Shown here: positions 24,396-32,403 of the stretch, piece by piece
Layout of the letters: every line of letters begins with the position of its first letter
How positions within the stretch are numbered: position 1 is the first letter of the stretch
Origin: an uncultured Desulfobacteraceae bacterium
GTDB taxonomy: Bacteria; Desulfobacterota; Desulfobacteria; Desulfobacterales; UBA2174
Assembly: GCA_937982505.1 (NCBI GenBank)
Contig: CALJLV010000096.1
Location: 1 to 35,990 of the forward strand
Direction of reading: 5' to 3'
Length of the DNA: 35,990 bases
Notes under the pieces: model-generated
Told to the model about the DNA's origin: nothing
Seen by the model: the letters and a program-made list of their open reading frames with translations, nothing else
Database searches by the model: none
Made by a program: the position numbers and the translations under genes

Positions 24396-26494
24396 TGCCT
24401 CCCCGGAGCAGGCCCATGAGGCGCCCCCCGGCTCGCCGGCCGGCCCAGGACCGGCGCATCGCCCCGGCCCTCAAGCCGGGGGCCGACGGGCCCTCCAGGC
24501 GTCTCTTCCAACAGATCGGCGTTCCCCAGGCGACCCCCTTCGTGCCGGACCCGTTTCAGCGCCAGGCCCTGGCGGCCGTGGCCGTCGGCGACTGTCTGGT
24601 CACGGCACCCACCGGTGCCGGAAAGACCTGGATCGCCGAAAAAGCCATCGCCCGGGTGCTGCAGAATGGGGGCCGCGCGTGGTACGCCTCGCCCCTCAAG
24701 GCCCTGACCAACGCCAAGTACCTGGAGTTCGGCGCTGTCTTCGGGGCCCCATCCGTGGGGATTCTCACCGGGGACCGCAAGGAAAATCCCGAGGCGGCCC
24801 TGATCACCGGCACCACCGAGATCCTGCGCAACCAGCTCTATGATGCCATGCACCAGGGCATCGATCTCGACACGGATTTCGTGGTCCTGGACGAGGCCCA
24901 TTTCATGGGCGAACCCGAGCGCGGGGTGGTCTGGGAGGAGGTGATGATCTATCTGCCGGCCCGCATCCCGCTGCTGCTGCTGTCGGCCACCATCGGCAAC
25001 GCCCGGCGCATCGCGGCCTGGCTCGAGGCCATCCGGGGCAAGCGCTGCACCGTGGTGGAGGCCGCAGAACGGCCCGTGCCCCTGGCGACCCTTTTCCTGC
25101 ACCCTTCGGGAACCCTCATGCCCCTGCTGGCCCCGGGAGTCAGATCCGGCCGCGGCCGTCTCTCCCGCAAAGTGCACGAATACGCCCAGCAGCGGCGTCC
25201 TCCACTGCTGGCCCCGCCCCGGCGTCTGCCGCCTTTCGGCCAGATCATCGACATCCTGGCCCTCTATGACCTGCTGCCGGCCATCTTCTTTCTGAAATCC
25301 CGGGCCGACTGCGACCAGGCCCTGAACCTCTGCACCACCATCGCGGCCGATCCGGATCTGGCCGCCCGCCGCCGGGCCCGTATGGAGGCCCTGACCGCCT
25401 CCAGCGTCCACCTGGCCGGCCACCGCCATATGGCCGCGGCGGTCCATTACGGGGTGGCGGCCCACCACAGCGGGCAGCTGCCGGCCTGGAAGCTGGTGGT
25501 CGAGCGGCTGATGAGCGACGGATTGCTGGTGGCCGTCTTTGCCACTTCCACCGTGGCCGCCGGGGTCAACTTCCCCGCCCGCACGGTGGTCTTCCTCAAC
25601 ACGGACCGCTACAACGGCCGGCAGTTCATGCCCCTGACCCCCACCGAGATCCTGCAGATGACCGGACGGGCCGGCCGCCGTGGCATGGACCGCATCGGGT
25701 TTACGCTGGCCCTGCCCGGCCCCTACATGGATCTGCGCCTGGCGGCCGAACTGCTCTGCGCCCCGCCCTCGGACATCGTCAGCCAGGTGCGGATCGATTT
25801 CGCCATGGTTCTCAACCTGCTCCTCTCGCACAGCCCGGATCAAATCGAAGATCTGCTGCAGCGCTCGTTCGCCGCCTTCGGCGCCGGCCGCCGCGCCCCG
25901 GTCGCCGACGGTCGCTACGCGGCCAGGGTCCTGGCGGACGAGTTCCGCCGGCATCTGGCGTTCTTGCAGGACCATGGCTACGTAGCTGCGGACGGCACCC
26001 TCACCACCGAGGGCCGATGGACATCCCAGCTGCGGGTGGACCAGCCCCTGCTCATCGCCGAAGGGCTGCGCCGCGGGGTCCTGCGCACCTTCGATCCCGG
26101 GCTGCTGGCGGGCCTGACGGCCAGTTTCGTCCAGGAGAAGGATAACGGGGAACACTTCTGCGCCGCGGCCCAGAACCCCACCCTGATGCGCGCCTACCAG
26201 CGGCTGCAGCGCACCCTGGCCCCCTTTGCCCGCGAAATGCTGCGCCGCGGCTTTGCCGTGCGAGCGCTCCTGCCCCAGCCGGCCGCCACGGTGCATGCCT
26301 GGGCCGCCGGCGGGGACTGGCACCACGTGCACGCCCGCAGCGAAATGGCCGAAGGCGACCTGGTGATGCTCATCCTGCGCACGGCCGACAACCTGCGCCA
26401 CCTCCGCAGCCTGAAGGATCCATTCCCCGAAACCGCCGCGGCCGCGGCCCGGGCCGTGACGCTGCTGCGGCGCGATCCGGTGGAGACGGCCTAG
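24395..26494 (+). CDS. Ski2-like DEAD/DEAH-box helicase
   Basis: The 699-residue superfamily 2 helicase has the Q-like PDPFQRQAL, Walker A APTGAGKT (71-78), motif Ia SPLKALTNAKY, DEAH (166-169), motif III SAT (197-199), FATSTVAAGVNFPA (motif V) and QMTGRAGRRGMDR (motif VI, about 421-433). This pattern is that of Ski2/Mtr4/HelY-like helicases, which unwind RNA or DNA, often in RNA decay or repair. The C-terminal third (about 470-699) is an unassigned helical region. The N-terminal 30 residues are Arg/Pro-rich and may be flexible. Its ATG shares an A with the cooC stop, so it depends on cooC translation. The substrate cannot be told from sequence. Confidence 0.87.
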   Translation: MPPRSRPMRRPPARRPAQDRRIAPALKPGADGPSRRLFQQIGVPQATPFVPDPFQRQALAAVAVGDCLVTAPTGAGKTWIAEKAIARVLQNGGRAWYASPLKALTNAKYLEFGAVFGAPSVGILTGDRKENPEAALITGTTEILRNQLYDAMHQGIDLDTDFVVLDEAHFMGEPERGVVWEEVMIYLPARIPLLLLSATIGNARRIAAWLEAIRGKRCTVVEAAERPVPLATLFLHPSGTLMPLLAPGVRSGRGRLSRKVHEYAQQRRPPLLAPPRRLPPFGQIIDILALYDLLPAIFFLKSRADCDQALNLCTTIAADPDLAARRRARMEALTASSVHLAGHRHMAAAVHYGVAAHHSGQLPAWKLVVERLMSDGLLVAVFATSTVAAGVNFPARTVVFLNTDRYNGRQFMPLTPTEILQMTGRAGRRGMDRIGFTLALPGPYMDLRLAAELLCAPPSDIVSQVRIDFAMVLNLLLSHSPDQIEDLLQRSFAAFGAGRRAPVADGRYAARVLADEFRRHLAFLQDHGYVAADGTLTTEGRWTSQLRVDQPLLIAEGLRRGVLRTFDPGLLAGLTASFVQEKDNGEHFCAAAQNPTLMRAYQRLQRTLAPFAREMLRRGFAVRALLPQPAATVHAWAAGGDWHHVHARSEMAEGDLVMLILRTADNLRHLRSLKDPFPETAAAAARAVTLLRRDPVETA

Positions 26495-26532
26495 CTGGCC
26501 CGCAGGCGGGGCCGGCCGCGCCGGGCCTGGAT

Positions 26533-27174
26533 TCAGCCCCCCGAAACCGGACCCGCGGCGGCTTGCAGGCAGCCGCCGAATTCCTGCAGGGCGGCGGCCA
26601 GCCCCTCGGGCCCCAGGACCTCCTCGACCTGCTCCGGGTCGGGCCCCAGCCCCGCAAAAAGTTTGGCCTCCAGCCGTTCGGTCTCCTGCCAGAGCCGCCG
26701 CAGGCGGTCCCGGCGCTGGGCACTGGTACCGTAGCGCGCCAGGATGTCGGCCATGCGCCGGGGCATCGAAACGATCCGATCGTGCATCACCCGCTTGTCG
26801 GCATAGTTGATCAGTTCAGCCTCGTTGGGCGGCGCCTCCGGATCGAAGGCCGCCAAAACCACATGCTGGGCCACCAGGGATCCCACTTCGCCAAACCCCT
26901 GCCGGGTCAGATAGACCTGCCCGGATTGGGCGTGATCCTCGCCGGTGGTGAAGCTGCGGGTCTTGGTGATGTCGTGCAGCAGCCCCCCCGCCCTGACCAG
27001 CTCGAGATTCAACCTGGCCCGGCCGGCGGCCTCGAGGGCCTGGCAGAGCCACACGGCCACACGGCAGACCTGGATCGAGTGCGCCGCAATGTGGGGCATC
27101 ATCTCCATGACGGCCATCATGCGATAGCACTGGCGTTGCGAGGGGATCGCAAGGGCATGGGGCGCAAAAGTCAC
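26533..27174 (-). CDS. HD-domain phosphohydrolase
   Basis: The 213-residue protein carries an HD metal-binding site: H32 (HIAAHS), H67-D68 (LLHDITKT), H81 and H104 (AQHVV), and D126 in NYADKRVMHD. The order H...HD...H...H...D is that of metal-dependent phosphohydrolases acting on nucleotides or related phosphates. The HDIT followed by RSFTTGEDHA resembles HDIG-type small domains. GTG 27174 is taken as the start because GAGGAAGG lies four bases upstream and the next residues fit the family (IPSQ..C..M..M.MM.HI.AHS). The substrate is unknown. It follows ridA on the same strand with 86 bases between and is convergent with the helicase. Confidence 0.78.
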   Translation of the reverse strand: MTFAPHALAIPSQRQCYRMMAVMEMMPHIAAHSIQVCRVAVWLCQALEAAGRARLNLELVRAGGLLHDITKTRSFTTGEDHAQSGQVYLTRQGFGEVGSLVAQHVVLAAFDPEAPPNEAELINYADKRVMHDRIVSMPRRMADILARYGTSAQRRDRLRRLWQETERLEAKLFAGLGPDPEQVEEVLGPEGLAAALQEFGGCLQAAAGPVSGG

Positions 27175-27260
27175 GACACCTTCCTCATGGGCGACCGAAT
27201 GGCCAAGGGGCCGCCGGACCCGAGATTGGACCCGCCGCGCCGACAGCCGGGCGGAAACGA

Positions 27261-27641
27261 TCAAGACAGGGCGCAGATCGCGGACACCTCCACCCGGACA
27301 TCCCTGGGCAGCCGGGCCACCTGGACACACTCGCGGGCCGGCGGCCGATCGGTGAAGGTCTCGGCATAGACCGCGTTGAAGCGGGCGAACTCCTCCATGT
27401 CCTTCAGAAAACAGGTGCACTTGACCACGTCGGCCGCGCTGAAGCCCGCCGCCTGAATGATGGCCAGGAGGTTGGCCATTACTTGGCGGGTCTGGACTTC
27501 GATCTCGCCGGCCACCAGCTCCCCGCTGGCCGGGTCGATGGGAATCTGGCCGGATACAAAGAGCAGGTTGGCGCAGCGTACCGCCTGGCTGTAGGGACCG
27601 ATGGCGGCAGGGGCCCGGGGGGTGTCGATGATCATTTTCAT
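27261..27641 (-). CDS. ridA: RidA family reactive-intermediate deaminase
   Basis: The 126-residue protein is a full-length RidA/YjgF. The enzyme hydrolyses reactive enamine/imine intermediates released by PLP-dependent dehydratases, protecting other PLP enzymes. Visible family features are APAAIGPYSQAV (10-21, with Y17), FVSGQIPIDP (28-37), the catalytic arginine R103 in PPARECVQV and the ligand-binding E118 in RVEVSAI. ATG 27641 has AAAGGA seven bases upstream; a TTG six codons earlier is less likely. It sits next to PLP-type sugar aminotransferase genes, but RidA is a housekeeping gene and this may be coincidence. It diverges from the sugar-biosynthesis cluster. Confidence 0.93.
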   Translation of the reverse strand: MKMIIDTPRAPAAIGPYSQAVRCANLLFVSGQIPIDPASGELVAGEIEVQTRQVMANLLAIIQAAGFSAADVVKCTCFLKDMEEFARFNAVYAETFTDRPPARECVQVARLPRDVRVEVSAICALS

Positions 27642-27678
27642 GTCCACATCCTTTCGCAACTCCTGGTGATGGCGGGAA

Positions 27679-27707
27679 AATTTAGCATGAAAGACGCCTG
27701 CTGCAAA
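27679..27707 (-). promoter_or_regulatory. Putative ridA promoter
   Basis: On the minus strand TTTGCA (27707-27702) is followed after 17 bases by TAAATT (27684-27679), about 40 bases before the ridA start codon. Both boxes deviate by a base or two from consensus. Confidence 0.4.
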
Positions 27708-27722
27708 GCTGAATTAAGCTAT

Positions 27723-27750
27723 TGACGCATCGGTGCCGACCGGATATCAA
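27723..27750 (+). promoter_or_regulatory. Putative promoter of the wbp-type sugar cluster
   Basis: TTGACG (27723-27728) is followed after 16 bases by TATCAA (27745-27750), pointing at the fused dehydrogenase/acetyltransferase gene. The start would fall near 27757, inside a perfect palindrome. Confidence 0.45.
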
Positions 27751-27760
27751 ACCGGTTTGA
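27747..27760. promoter_or_regulatory. 14-bp perfect palindrome, possible operator
   Basis: TCAAACCGGTTTGA (27747-27760) is a perfect 14-base palindrome that covers the -10 box and predicted start site of the sugar cluster. A repressor bound here would block initiation. No regulator gene is adjacent. Confidence 0.45.
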
Positions 27761-27829
27761 ATTTCCTGGAGAGCCGGCACGGCTGGCCGGCTGGCGCAGA
27801 CCCCGATGCCTTTTACAAGGATTTTGGCC

Positions 27830-29470
27830 ATGGCCGCACTTCCCAACATCGCCGTCATCGGATCCGGCTACTGGGGCAAGAACCTGGTGCGCAACTATCA
27901 CCAGCTCGGCGCCCTCAAGCGCATCTGCGACAAGAACGAAGCCACCCTGGACGCCTTTGGCCGCCAATACCCCGGGGTGGAAACCGGCCTGGCTCTCAGC
28001 GAGGTGCTGGCCGACGCGGCCGTCGAGGGCGTGGTGATCGCCACGCCGGCCGAAACCCACTACGCCATCGCCCGCGAGGCCCTGCTTTCGGCAAAGCACG
28101 TCTACGTGGAAAAGCCCCTGGTCCTGGACGAGGACCAGGGCCGGGAGCTCATCGAGCTGGCGGTCCAGCGGCACCGGGTGCTCATGGTGGGCCATCTGCT
28201 CCACTACCATCCGGTATTTGCGCGCCTCAAGGCCCTGGCCGGCTCCGGCGAGCTGGGCCGGATCAACTACATCTACTCCAACCGGCTCAACCTGGGCAAG
28301 ATCCGCCGCGAGGAAAACATCCTGTGGTCCTTTGCGCCCCACGACATCTCCATGATCCTGAGCCTGGCCGGCGAGGCACCGGAAACGGTTTCGGCCACCG
28401 GCGGCGCTTACCTGCATCGCCGGATCGCCGATGTCACCACCACCCATCTGGAGTTTGGCTCCGGACTCCAGGCCCACGTCTTCGTCTCCTGGCTCCATCC
28501 ATTCAAGGAGCAGAAGCTGGTGGTGGTGGGCGACCGCAAGATGGCCGTTTTCGACGACACCCAGCCCTGGGCGGACAAGCTGCTGCTCTACCCGCACCGC
28601 ATCGACTGGCAGAACAACCAGCCGGTGCCGGTCAAGGCGGATGCCGAGCGGGTCCCTGTCGAGCAGGACGAACCGCTCAAGCGCGAATGCCTCCATTTTC
28701 TCCACTGCATGGAAACCGGCCAGCAGCCGCACACGGACGGGGCCGAAGGGTTGCGGGTCCTGCGGGTGCTCAACCTGGCCCAGCGCTCCATGGACGAAGG
28801 AGGGGGCAAGATAAAGGTTTCCGGTGAGGGACTGCAGGTTTTAGGTTCCAGGTTCCCGGTTCCAGGTTCAACGCTCGAGGCCGAAGGCGATGCCCCCCAT
28901 AACCGGACACCTGAGACCTTCTTCCGCCACGAGACCGCCGTGGTGGACGACGGCTGCCAGATCGGCGCCGGCACCCGGGTCTGGCATTTCTCTCACATCC
29001 TTGCCGGGTCGCGGATCGGTGAAAAGGCCAACATCGGCCAGAACGTGGTCATCGGCCCGGACGTCACCGTCGGCAATGGGTGCAAGATCCAGAACAACGT
29101 CAGCGTCTACAAGGGGGTCACCCTGGAGGACGGGGTCTTTTGCGGCCCGTCCATGGTCTTTACCAACATCTACAACCCGCGGGCCGAGATCCGCAAGATG
29201 GACCAAGTGCGTCCCACCCTGGTCAGACAGGGCGCCACCCTGGGGGCCAACTCGACCATCGTCTGCGGCACGACCATCGGCCGCTACGCCTTTGTCGGCG
29301 CCGGGGCGGTGGTCAACCGCAACGTCCCGGACCACGCCCTGGTGGTGGGCAACCCGGCCCGGCCCATCGGCTGGGTGTGCCAGTGCGGGGAACGGCTCAG
29401 CGAGGCCCTGGAATGTTTGGCCTGCGGCAAGAGGTATCGGCGCGATGAGCAGGGCTTACTTGAATCTTGA
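27830..29470 (+). CDS. Fused WbpB-like sugar-nucleotide dehydrogenase and WbpD-like N-acetyltransferase
   Basis: One 546-residue protein joins two enzymes that are usually separate. Residues 1-325 are a Gfo/Idh/MocA oxidoreductase: GSGYWGKNLVRN (11-22, NAD binding), EKP (94-96) and HD at 171-172. A 40-residue linker (327-368) follows. From about 370 to 515 is a left-handed beta-helix acyltransferase (WHFSHI, IGEKANIGQNVVIGP, NIYNPRAEI). A zinc-ribbon-like end has C517, C519, C529 and C532. WbpB oxidises C3 of UDP-GlcNAcA and WbpD acetylates the 3-amino group made by WbpE, which is encoded next. ATG 27830 (AAGGA eight bases upstream) is preferred over 27806. Five heptamer repeats encode part of the linker; other heptamers form the stop codon. 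Confidence 0.9.
   Translation: MAALPNIAVIGSGYWGKNLVRNYHQLGALKRICDKNEATLDAFGRQYPGVETGLALSEVLADAAVEGVVIATPAETHYAIAREALLSAKHVYVEKPLVLDEDQGRELIELAVQRHRVLMVGHLLHYHPVFARLKALAGSGELGRINYIYSNRLNLGKIRREENILWSFAPHDISMILSLAGEAPETVSATGGAYLHRRIADVTTTHLEFGSGLQAHVFVSWLHPFKEQKLVVVGDRKMAVFDDTQPWADKLLLYPHRIDWQNNQPVPVKADAERVPVEQDEPLKRECLHFLHCMETGQQPHTDGAEGLRVLRVLNLAQRSMDEGGGKIKVSGEGLQVLGSRFPVPGSTLEAEGDAPHNRTPETFFRHETAVVDDGCQIGAGTRVWHFSHILAGSRIGEKANIGQNVVIGPDVTVGNGCKIQNNVSVYKGVTLEDGVFCGPSMVFTNIYNPRAEIRKMDQVRPTLVRQGATLGANSTIVCGTTIGRYAFVGAGAVVNRNVPDHALVVGNPARPIGWVCQCGERLSEALECLACGKRYRRDEQGLLES
28835..28869 (+). repeat. Five tandem heptamers inside the fusion linker
   Basis: Five 7-base units with consensus CAGGTTC (CAGGTTT, TAGGTTC, CAGGTTC, CCGGTTC, CAGGTTC) encode residues 336-347 of the fused enzyme. 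Seven is not a multiple of three, so gain or loss of one unit would put the acetyltransferase half out of frame. Confidence 0.85.
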
Positions 29471-29506
29471 ATCTTGAACGCGCCACAGGCGCCTTGAATC
29501 TTGTAC
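29459..29506 (+). repeat. CTTGAAT heptamers with a small hairpin at the gene end
   Basis: CTTGAAT, CTTGAAT and CTTGAAC (29459-29479) are followed by GCGCC-ACA-GGCGC (29480-29492, a stem-loop), then CTTGAAT and CTTGTAC (29493-29506). The first two units supply the last codons and the TGA stop of the fused gene. The unit length is again seven. Confidence 0.85.
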
Positions 29507-29582
29507 GCGCGAAGCGCCCCCGCGAAGCGGCCCAACACCCTCGATAAATTTTAAAACCAATCAAGAGGAAGACCCTAATATC

Positions 29583-30671
29583 ATGCAATTCATCGACCTC
29601 AAAACACAGCAAACCCGCATCCGCCCGGCCCTCGACGCCGCCATCGCCCGGGTCCTGGACCACGGCCAGTACATCATGGGGCCGGAGGTCGCACAGCTCG
29701 AAGAAAAGCTGGTCGCCTACACCGGCGTCAAGCACTGCATCAGTTGCGCCTCGGGCACCGATGCCCTGCTCATGGCCCTCATGGCCCTGAACATCGGCCC
29801 CGGCGACGAGGTGATCACCGTGCCCTACACCTGGATCTCCACCGCCGAGGTCATCGCCCTGCTGCGCGCCAGGCCGGTTTTCGTCGATGTCCAGCCGGAT
29901 ACCTTCAACCTGGATCCGGACAGACTCGAAGCCGCCATCACCCCGGCCACCCGGGCCATCATGCCGGTGGGGATCTACGGCCAGTGCGCGGACATGACCC
30001 GCATCAACGCCATTGCCGCCAAACACGCGATTCCGGTCATCGAGGATGCGGCCCAGTGCTTCGGGGCCACCCACCACGGCCGCAAGGCCTGCGCGCTTTC
30101 CCTGATGGGCTGCACCTCCTTTTTCCCCTCCAAGCCGCTGGGGTGCTACGGGGACGGCGGGGCCATCTTCACCCCCGATGACGCCCTGGCCGAACGGATG
30201 CGCCAGATTCGCAACCACGGCCAGAAGGTCAAGCACCAGCACCCCCTGGTGGGCATCAACGGACGCCTGGACACGCTCCAGGCCGCCGTTCTGATCGAAA
30301 AGCTGGCCCTCTTCGAAGCGGAATGCGCCCTGCGGGCCCAGGTGGGCCGGCGCTACGACGCCCTGCTGGCGGATGCCCCCGGCATCCAAACCCCGGTAAT
30401 CGCCTCTGGCAACACCTCGGTCTACGCCCAGTACACCCTCTTGTCCGAAGACCGGGATGCGTTGAGCCAGAAGCTCAAGGCCGCCGGCATCCCCTCGGTG
30501 GCCTACTACACCGCCCCGTTGCACCTGCAGGGGGCCTTCGCCGACCTGGGCCACAAGCCCGGCGATTTTCCCGTCTCCGAGCAGATCGCCTCCCGGTGCC
30601 TGAGTCTGCCCATGTCGCCCTACCTGACGGAGCAAGACCAGGCACGGGTCGCCGCGGCCCTGAGGCGCTGA
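29583..30671 (+). CDS. wbpE: WbpE-like UDP-2-acetamido-2-deoxy-ribo-hexuluronate aminotransferase
   Basis: The 362-residue DegT-family PLP enzyme resembles Pseudomonas WbpE closely from memory: FIDLKTQQTRIRP, HGQYIMGPEV, CASGTDALLMALMAL, IYGQCADM, VIEDAAQCFGA, and TSFFPSKPLGCYGDGGAIF with Schiff-base K184. It would aminate the 3-keto sugar made by the dehydrogenase half of the preceding fusion, using glutamate, to give UDP-GlcNAc(3NH2)A. The product is acetylated and epimerised for O-antigen or another polysaccharide. AGAGGAA lies about a dozen bases before ATG 29583. The first enzyme of the pathway (UDP-GlcNAc 6-dehydrogenase, WbpA) is not in this window. Lipid A-type GnnB is the main alternative, but the WbpD partner favours the WbpE role. 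Confidence 0.87.
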   Translation: MQFIDLKTQQTRIRPALDAAIARVLDHGQYIMGPEVAQLEEKLVAYTGVKHCISCASGTDALLMALMALNIGPGDEVITVPYTWISTAEVIALLRARPVFVDVQPDTFNLDPDRLEAAITPATRAIMPVGIYGQCADMTRINAIAAKHAIPVIEDAAQCFGATHHGRKACALSLMGCTSFFPSKPLGCYGDGGAIFTPDDALAERMRQIRNHGQKVKHQHPLVGINGRLDTLQAAVLIEKLALFEAECALRAQVGRRYDALLADAPGIQTPVIASGNTSVYAQYTLLSEDRDALSQKLKAAGIPSVAYYTAPLHLQGAFADLGHKPGDFPVSEQIASRCLSLPMSPYLTEQDQARVAAALRR

Positions 30672-30691
30672 GCGGTGCGCCGCCACCAGCG

Positions 30692-31624
30692 ATGAAGCGG
30701 ATCGGGGCGGCTTATGGCTATGCGGGAGCGGCGGTCCTGTTCTGGGCCACGATTCCCACCGCCTTCAAGATCGCCCTTGCCCAGGCGGACATCCTGCCAC
30801 TGCTGACCGTGGCCTCCACGACCTCCGCCGCGGTGCTCCTGGCGGTGGTGGTGGCCCGGAAAAAGACAGGCCTCCTGAAAGCTTCGACCAGGGCCCAGTG
30901 GATCCATTCCGCCCTTCTGGGGCTGATCAATCCCGCCGTCTATTACCTGGTCCTGCTCAAGGCCTACGCCCTGCTTCCCGGCCAGGTGGCACAGCCGTTG
31001 AACATGATCTGGCCCATTGTGCTCGTATTCATTTCGGTGCCGATCCTCGGACAGAAAATTGAGGCCCGGAGCTACCTGGCGCTCGTGGTCAGCTTTGTCG
31101 GGGTCTGCGTGATCTCTTCCCAGGGGAGGCTGCTCGGGCCGGACGGCACCGATCTGGCGGGTGTATTGCTGGCCACGGGAAGTTCAATCCTGTGGGCCGT
31201 CTATTTCATCCTCAATGTCAAAGACGACCGGGATGAGGCCGTCAAGTTGGCCTTGAATTTCATTTTCGGATCGGCCTACCTGGCCGCCTGGACGACCCTG
31301 GCGGGGCAGTGGGGGGCCCCGCTGAACCGCACCGCCTTGGCGGCCTCGGTCTACATCGGTCTTTTCGAGATGGGCATCGCCTTTCTCTTCTGGCTCAGGG
31401 CCCTTCAACTGGCCCCGACCACCGCCGTGGTGAGCCACCTGGTTTATCTGGCCCCGTTTCTCTCCCTGGTCTTTTTGCGCCTGGTGATCCACGAACCCCT
31501 ATGCCCCACCACGCCGGCCGGGCTGGTGCTGATCATCGCCGGAATTCTCATCCAGAACCGCCGGGCCAAAAAACCGGCGGGATCGTCCCGAGCGGCGGCC
31601 GGCCGCGGAAAAGGGCGTCCTTAG
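30692..31624 (+). CDS. EamA/DMT-family transporter
   Basis: The 310-residue integral membrane protein has about ten hydrophobic segments in two homologous EamA halves. Phrases include AAVLFWATIPTAFKIAL, NPAVYYLVLLKAYALLPGQVA, NMIWPIVLVF and FLFWLRALQLAPTTAVVSHLVYLAPFLSL. Members export amino acids, sugars-nucleotides or other metabolites across the inner membrane. It starts 20 bases after the WbpE-like stop with no clear ribosome site, so translation may be coupled. Whether it carries a sugar intermediate or is merely a neighbour is unknown. The C-terminus is a charged tail rich in Lys, Arg and Gly. It is convergent with the tetR gene. Confidence 0.85.
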   Translation: MKRIGAAYGYAGAAVLFWATIPTAFKIALAQADILPLLTVASTTSAAVLLAVVVARKKTGLLKASTRAQWIHSALLGLINPAVYYLVLLKAYALLPGQVAQPLNMIWPIVLVFISVPILGQKIEARSYLALVVSFVGVCVISSQGRLLGPDGTDLAGVLLATGSSILWAVYFILNVKDDRDEAVKLALNFIFGSAYLAAWTTLAGQWGAPLNRTALAASVYIGLFEMGIAFLFWLRALQLAPTTAVVSHLVYLAPFLSLVFLRLVIHEPLCPTTPAGLVLIIAGILIQNRRAKKPAGSSRAAAGRGKGRP

Positions 31625-31697
31625 AGTCAGCGCCGGGGTTCTGGCGGCAGGGTTAGGGACCAGTCGAACAGGCCGCGAAACGCCACCAGAGTGGAAA

Positions 31698-32300
31698 TCA
31701 AGAAACTCGCGCAGATTGGGGGCCGGAGGTGGCAAGCCCTCTTCGGCAAAAGGCTTTCAGGGCGCTGGCGGCAATCCTGGCCTTCTTGTCCAGCGCCTGC
31801 TCGAGCATCCGAAGAAGCAAAAGGGTGAGCAGGTCCACGGTCATGGGGATGCTCACCTGGACGAAGCTGCCATCCGCGATGCCGTCCCGGAGGCAGGCGG
31901 CCAGGGATTCCTTGAGAGCGTTCCTGGCCCTGGCGGCCTGCTTTTCAAGATCCTCACGGCCGGACTCCAGAGTGCAGGGCAGGGGGCGAAAAACCAGCAC
32001 CGCGTCGAGGGGGTGGTTGCGGGCGAATCCATGGTGGGCGTCGATCAGGACATCCAGCCGCCTGCCGGGGTGCCCGCTCGCCGCCAGATGGTTCAGCATA
32101 TCCTGGTAAAGATCCAGCACACCGCGCATGATGTATACGTAACAGCCGGATTTGTTGCCGAAATGATAGTAGATCAGCGGTTCCGTGATCCCGGCGGTCT
32201 TGGCAATCTCGGCCGTTGAGATGCTTTCGTAGTTTTCCCGAGCGAACAGCCGTCTGCCCGTGACCACCATGGATTCAAATTTCGGGCTCATGATCGGCAT
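31698..32300 (-). CDS. TetR/AcrR-family transcriptional regulator
   Basis: The 200-residue regulator has the N-terminal TetR helix-turn-helix at about 27-48 (STAEIAKTAGITEPLIYYHFGNK) in the standard order, with the YYHFxxK signature. The C-terminal ligand domain (about 60-190) is all-helical and unassigned. It represses its own or neighbouring genes and is released by a small ligand. ATG 32300 is preferred to 32291, because AGGGGG lies about nine bases upstream. An inverted repeat lies over its predicted promoter (32388-32403), suggesting self-repression. The gene is read in the same direction as the RecD2-like gene upstream and is convergent with the EamA transporter, which is a possible but unproven target. 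Confidence 0.9.
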   Translation of the reverse strand: MPIMSPKFESMVVTGRRLFARENYESISTAEIAKTAGITEPLIYYHFGNKSGCYVYIMRGVLDLYQDMLNHLAASGHPGRRLDVLIDAHHGFARNHPLDAVLVFRPLPCTLESGREDLEKQAARARNALKESLAACLRDGIADGSFVQVSIPMTVDLLTLLLLRMLEQALDKKARIAASALKAFCRRGLATSGPQSARVS

Positions 32301-32361
32301 GCCAAAAGGCCCCCTTTCATCTCTCTGTTCCAGTCCGTCCGTATGGGTGATTTCTTTCCGT

Positions 32362-32391
32362 CTTTTAGCCTTTTTTATCCCGGGTCGTCAA
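32362..32391 (-). promoter_or_regulatory. Putative tetR promoter
   Basis: On the minus strand TTGACG (32391-32386) is followed after 18 bases by TAAAAG (32367-32362), about 60 bases before the tetR start. The -35 overlaps an inverted repeat. Confidence 0.4.
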
Positions 32392-32403
32392 ATCTCGATT
32401 TGA
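32388..32403. promoter_or_regulatory. Inverted repeat over the tetR -35, candidate TetR operator
   Basis: TCAAAT (32388-32393) and ATTTGA (32398-32403) are separated by CTCG. A further TCAAA half-site at 32405-32409 overlaps in phase with TTTGA. The 16-base size suits a TetR dimer, and the position over the -35 fits self-repression. Confidence 0.5.

Noticed and set aside
29507..29582. GCGCGAAGCGC-type repeats after the heptamers as a terminator
   Set aside because: Short GC repeats are present but without a clear stem followed by a T-run, and the next gene is probably co-transcribed.
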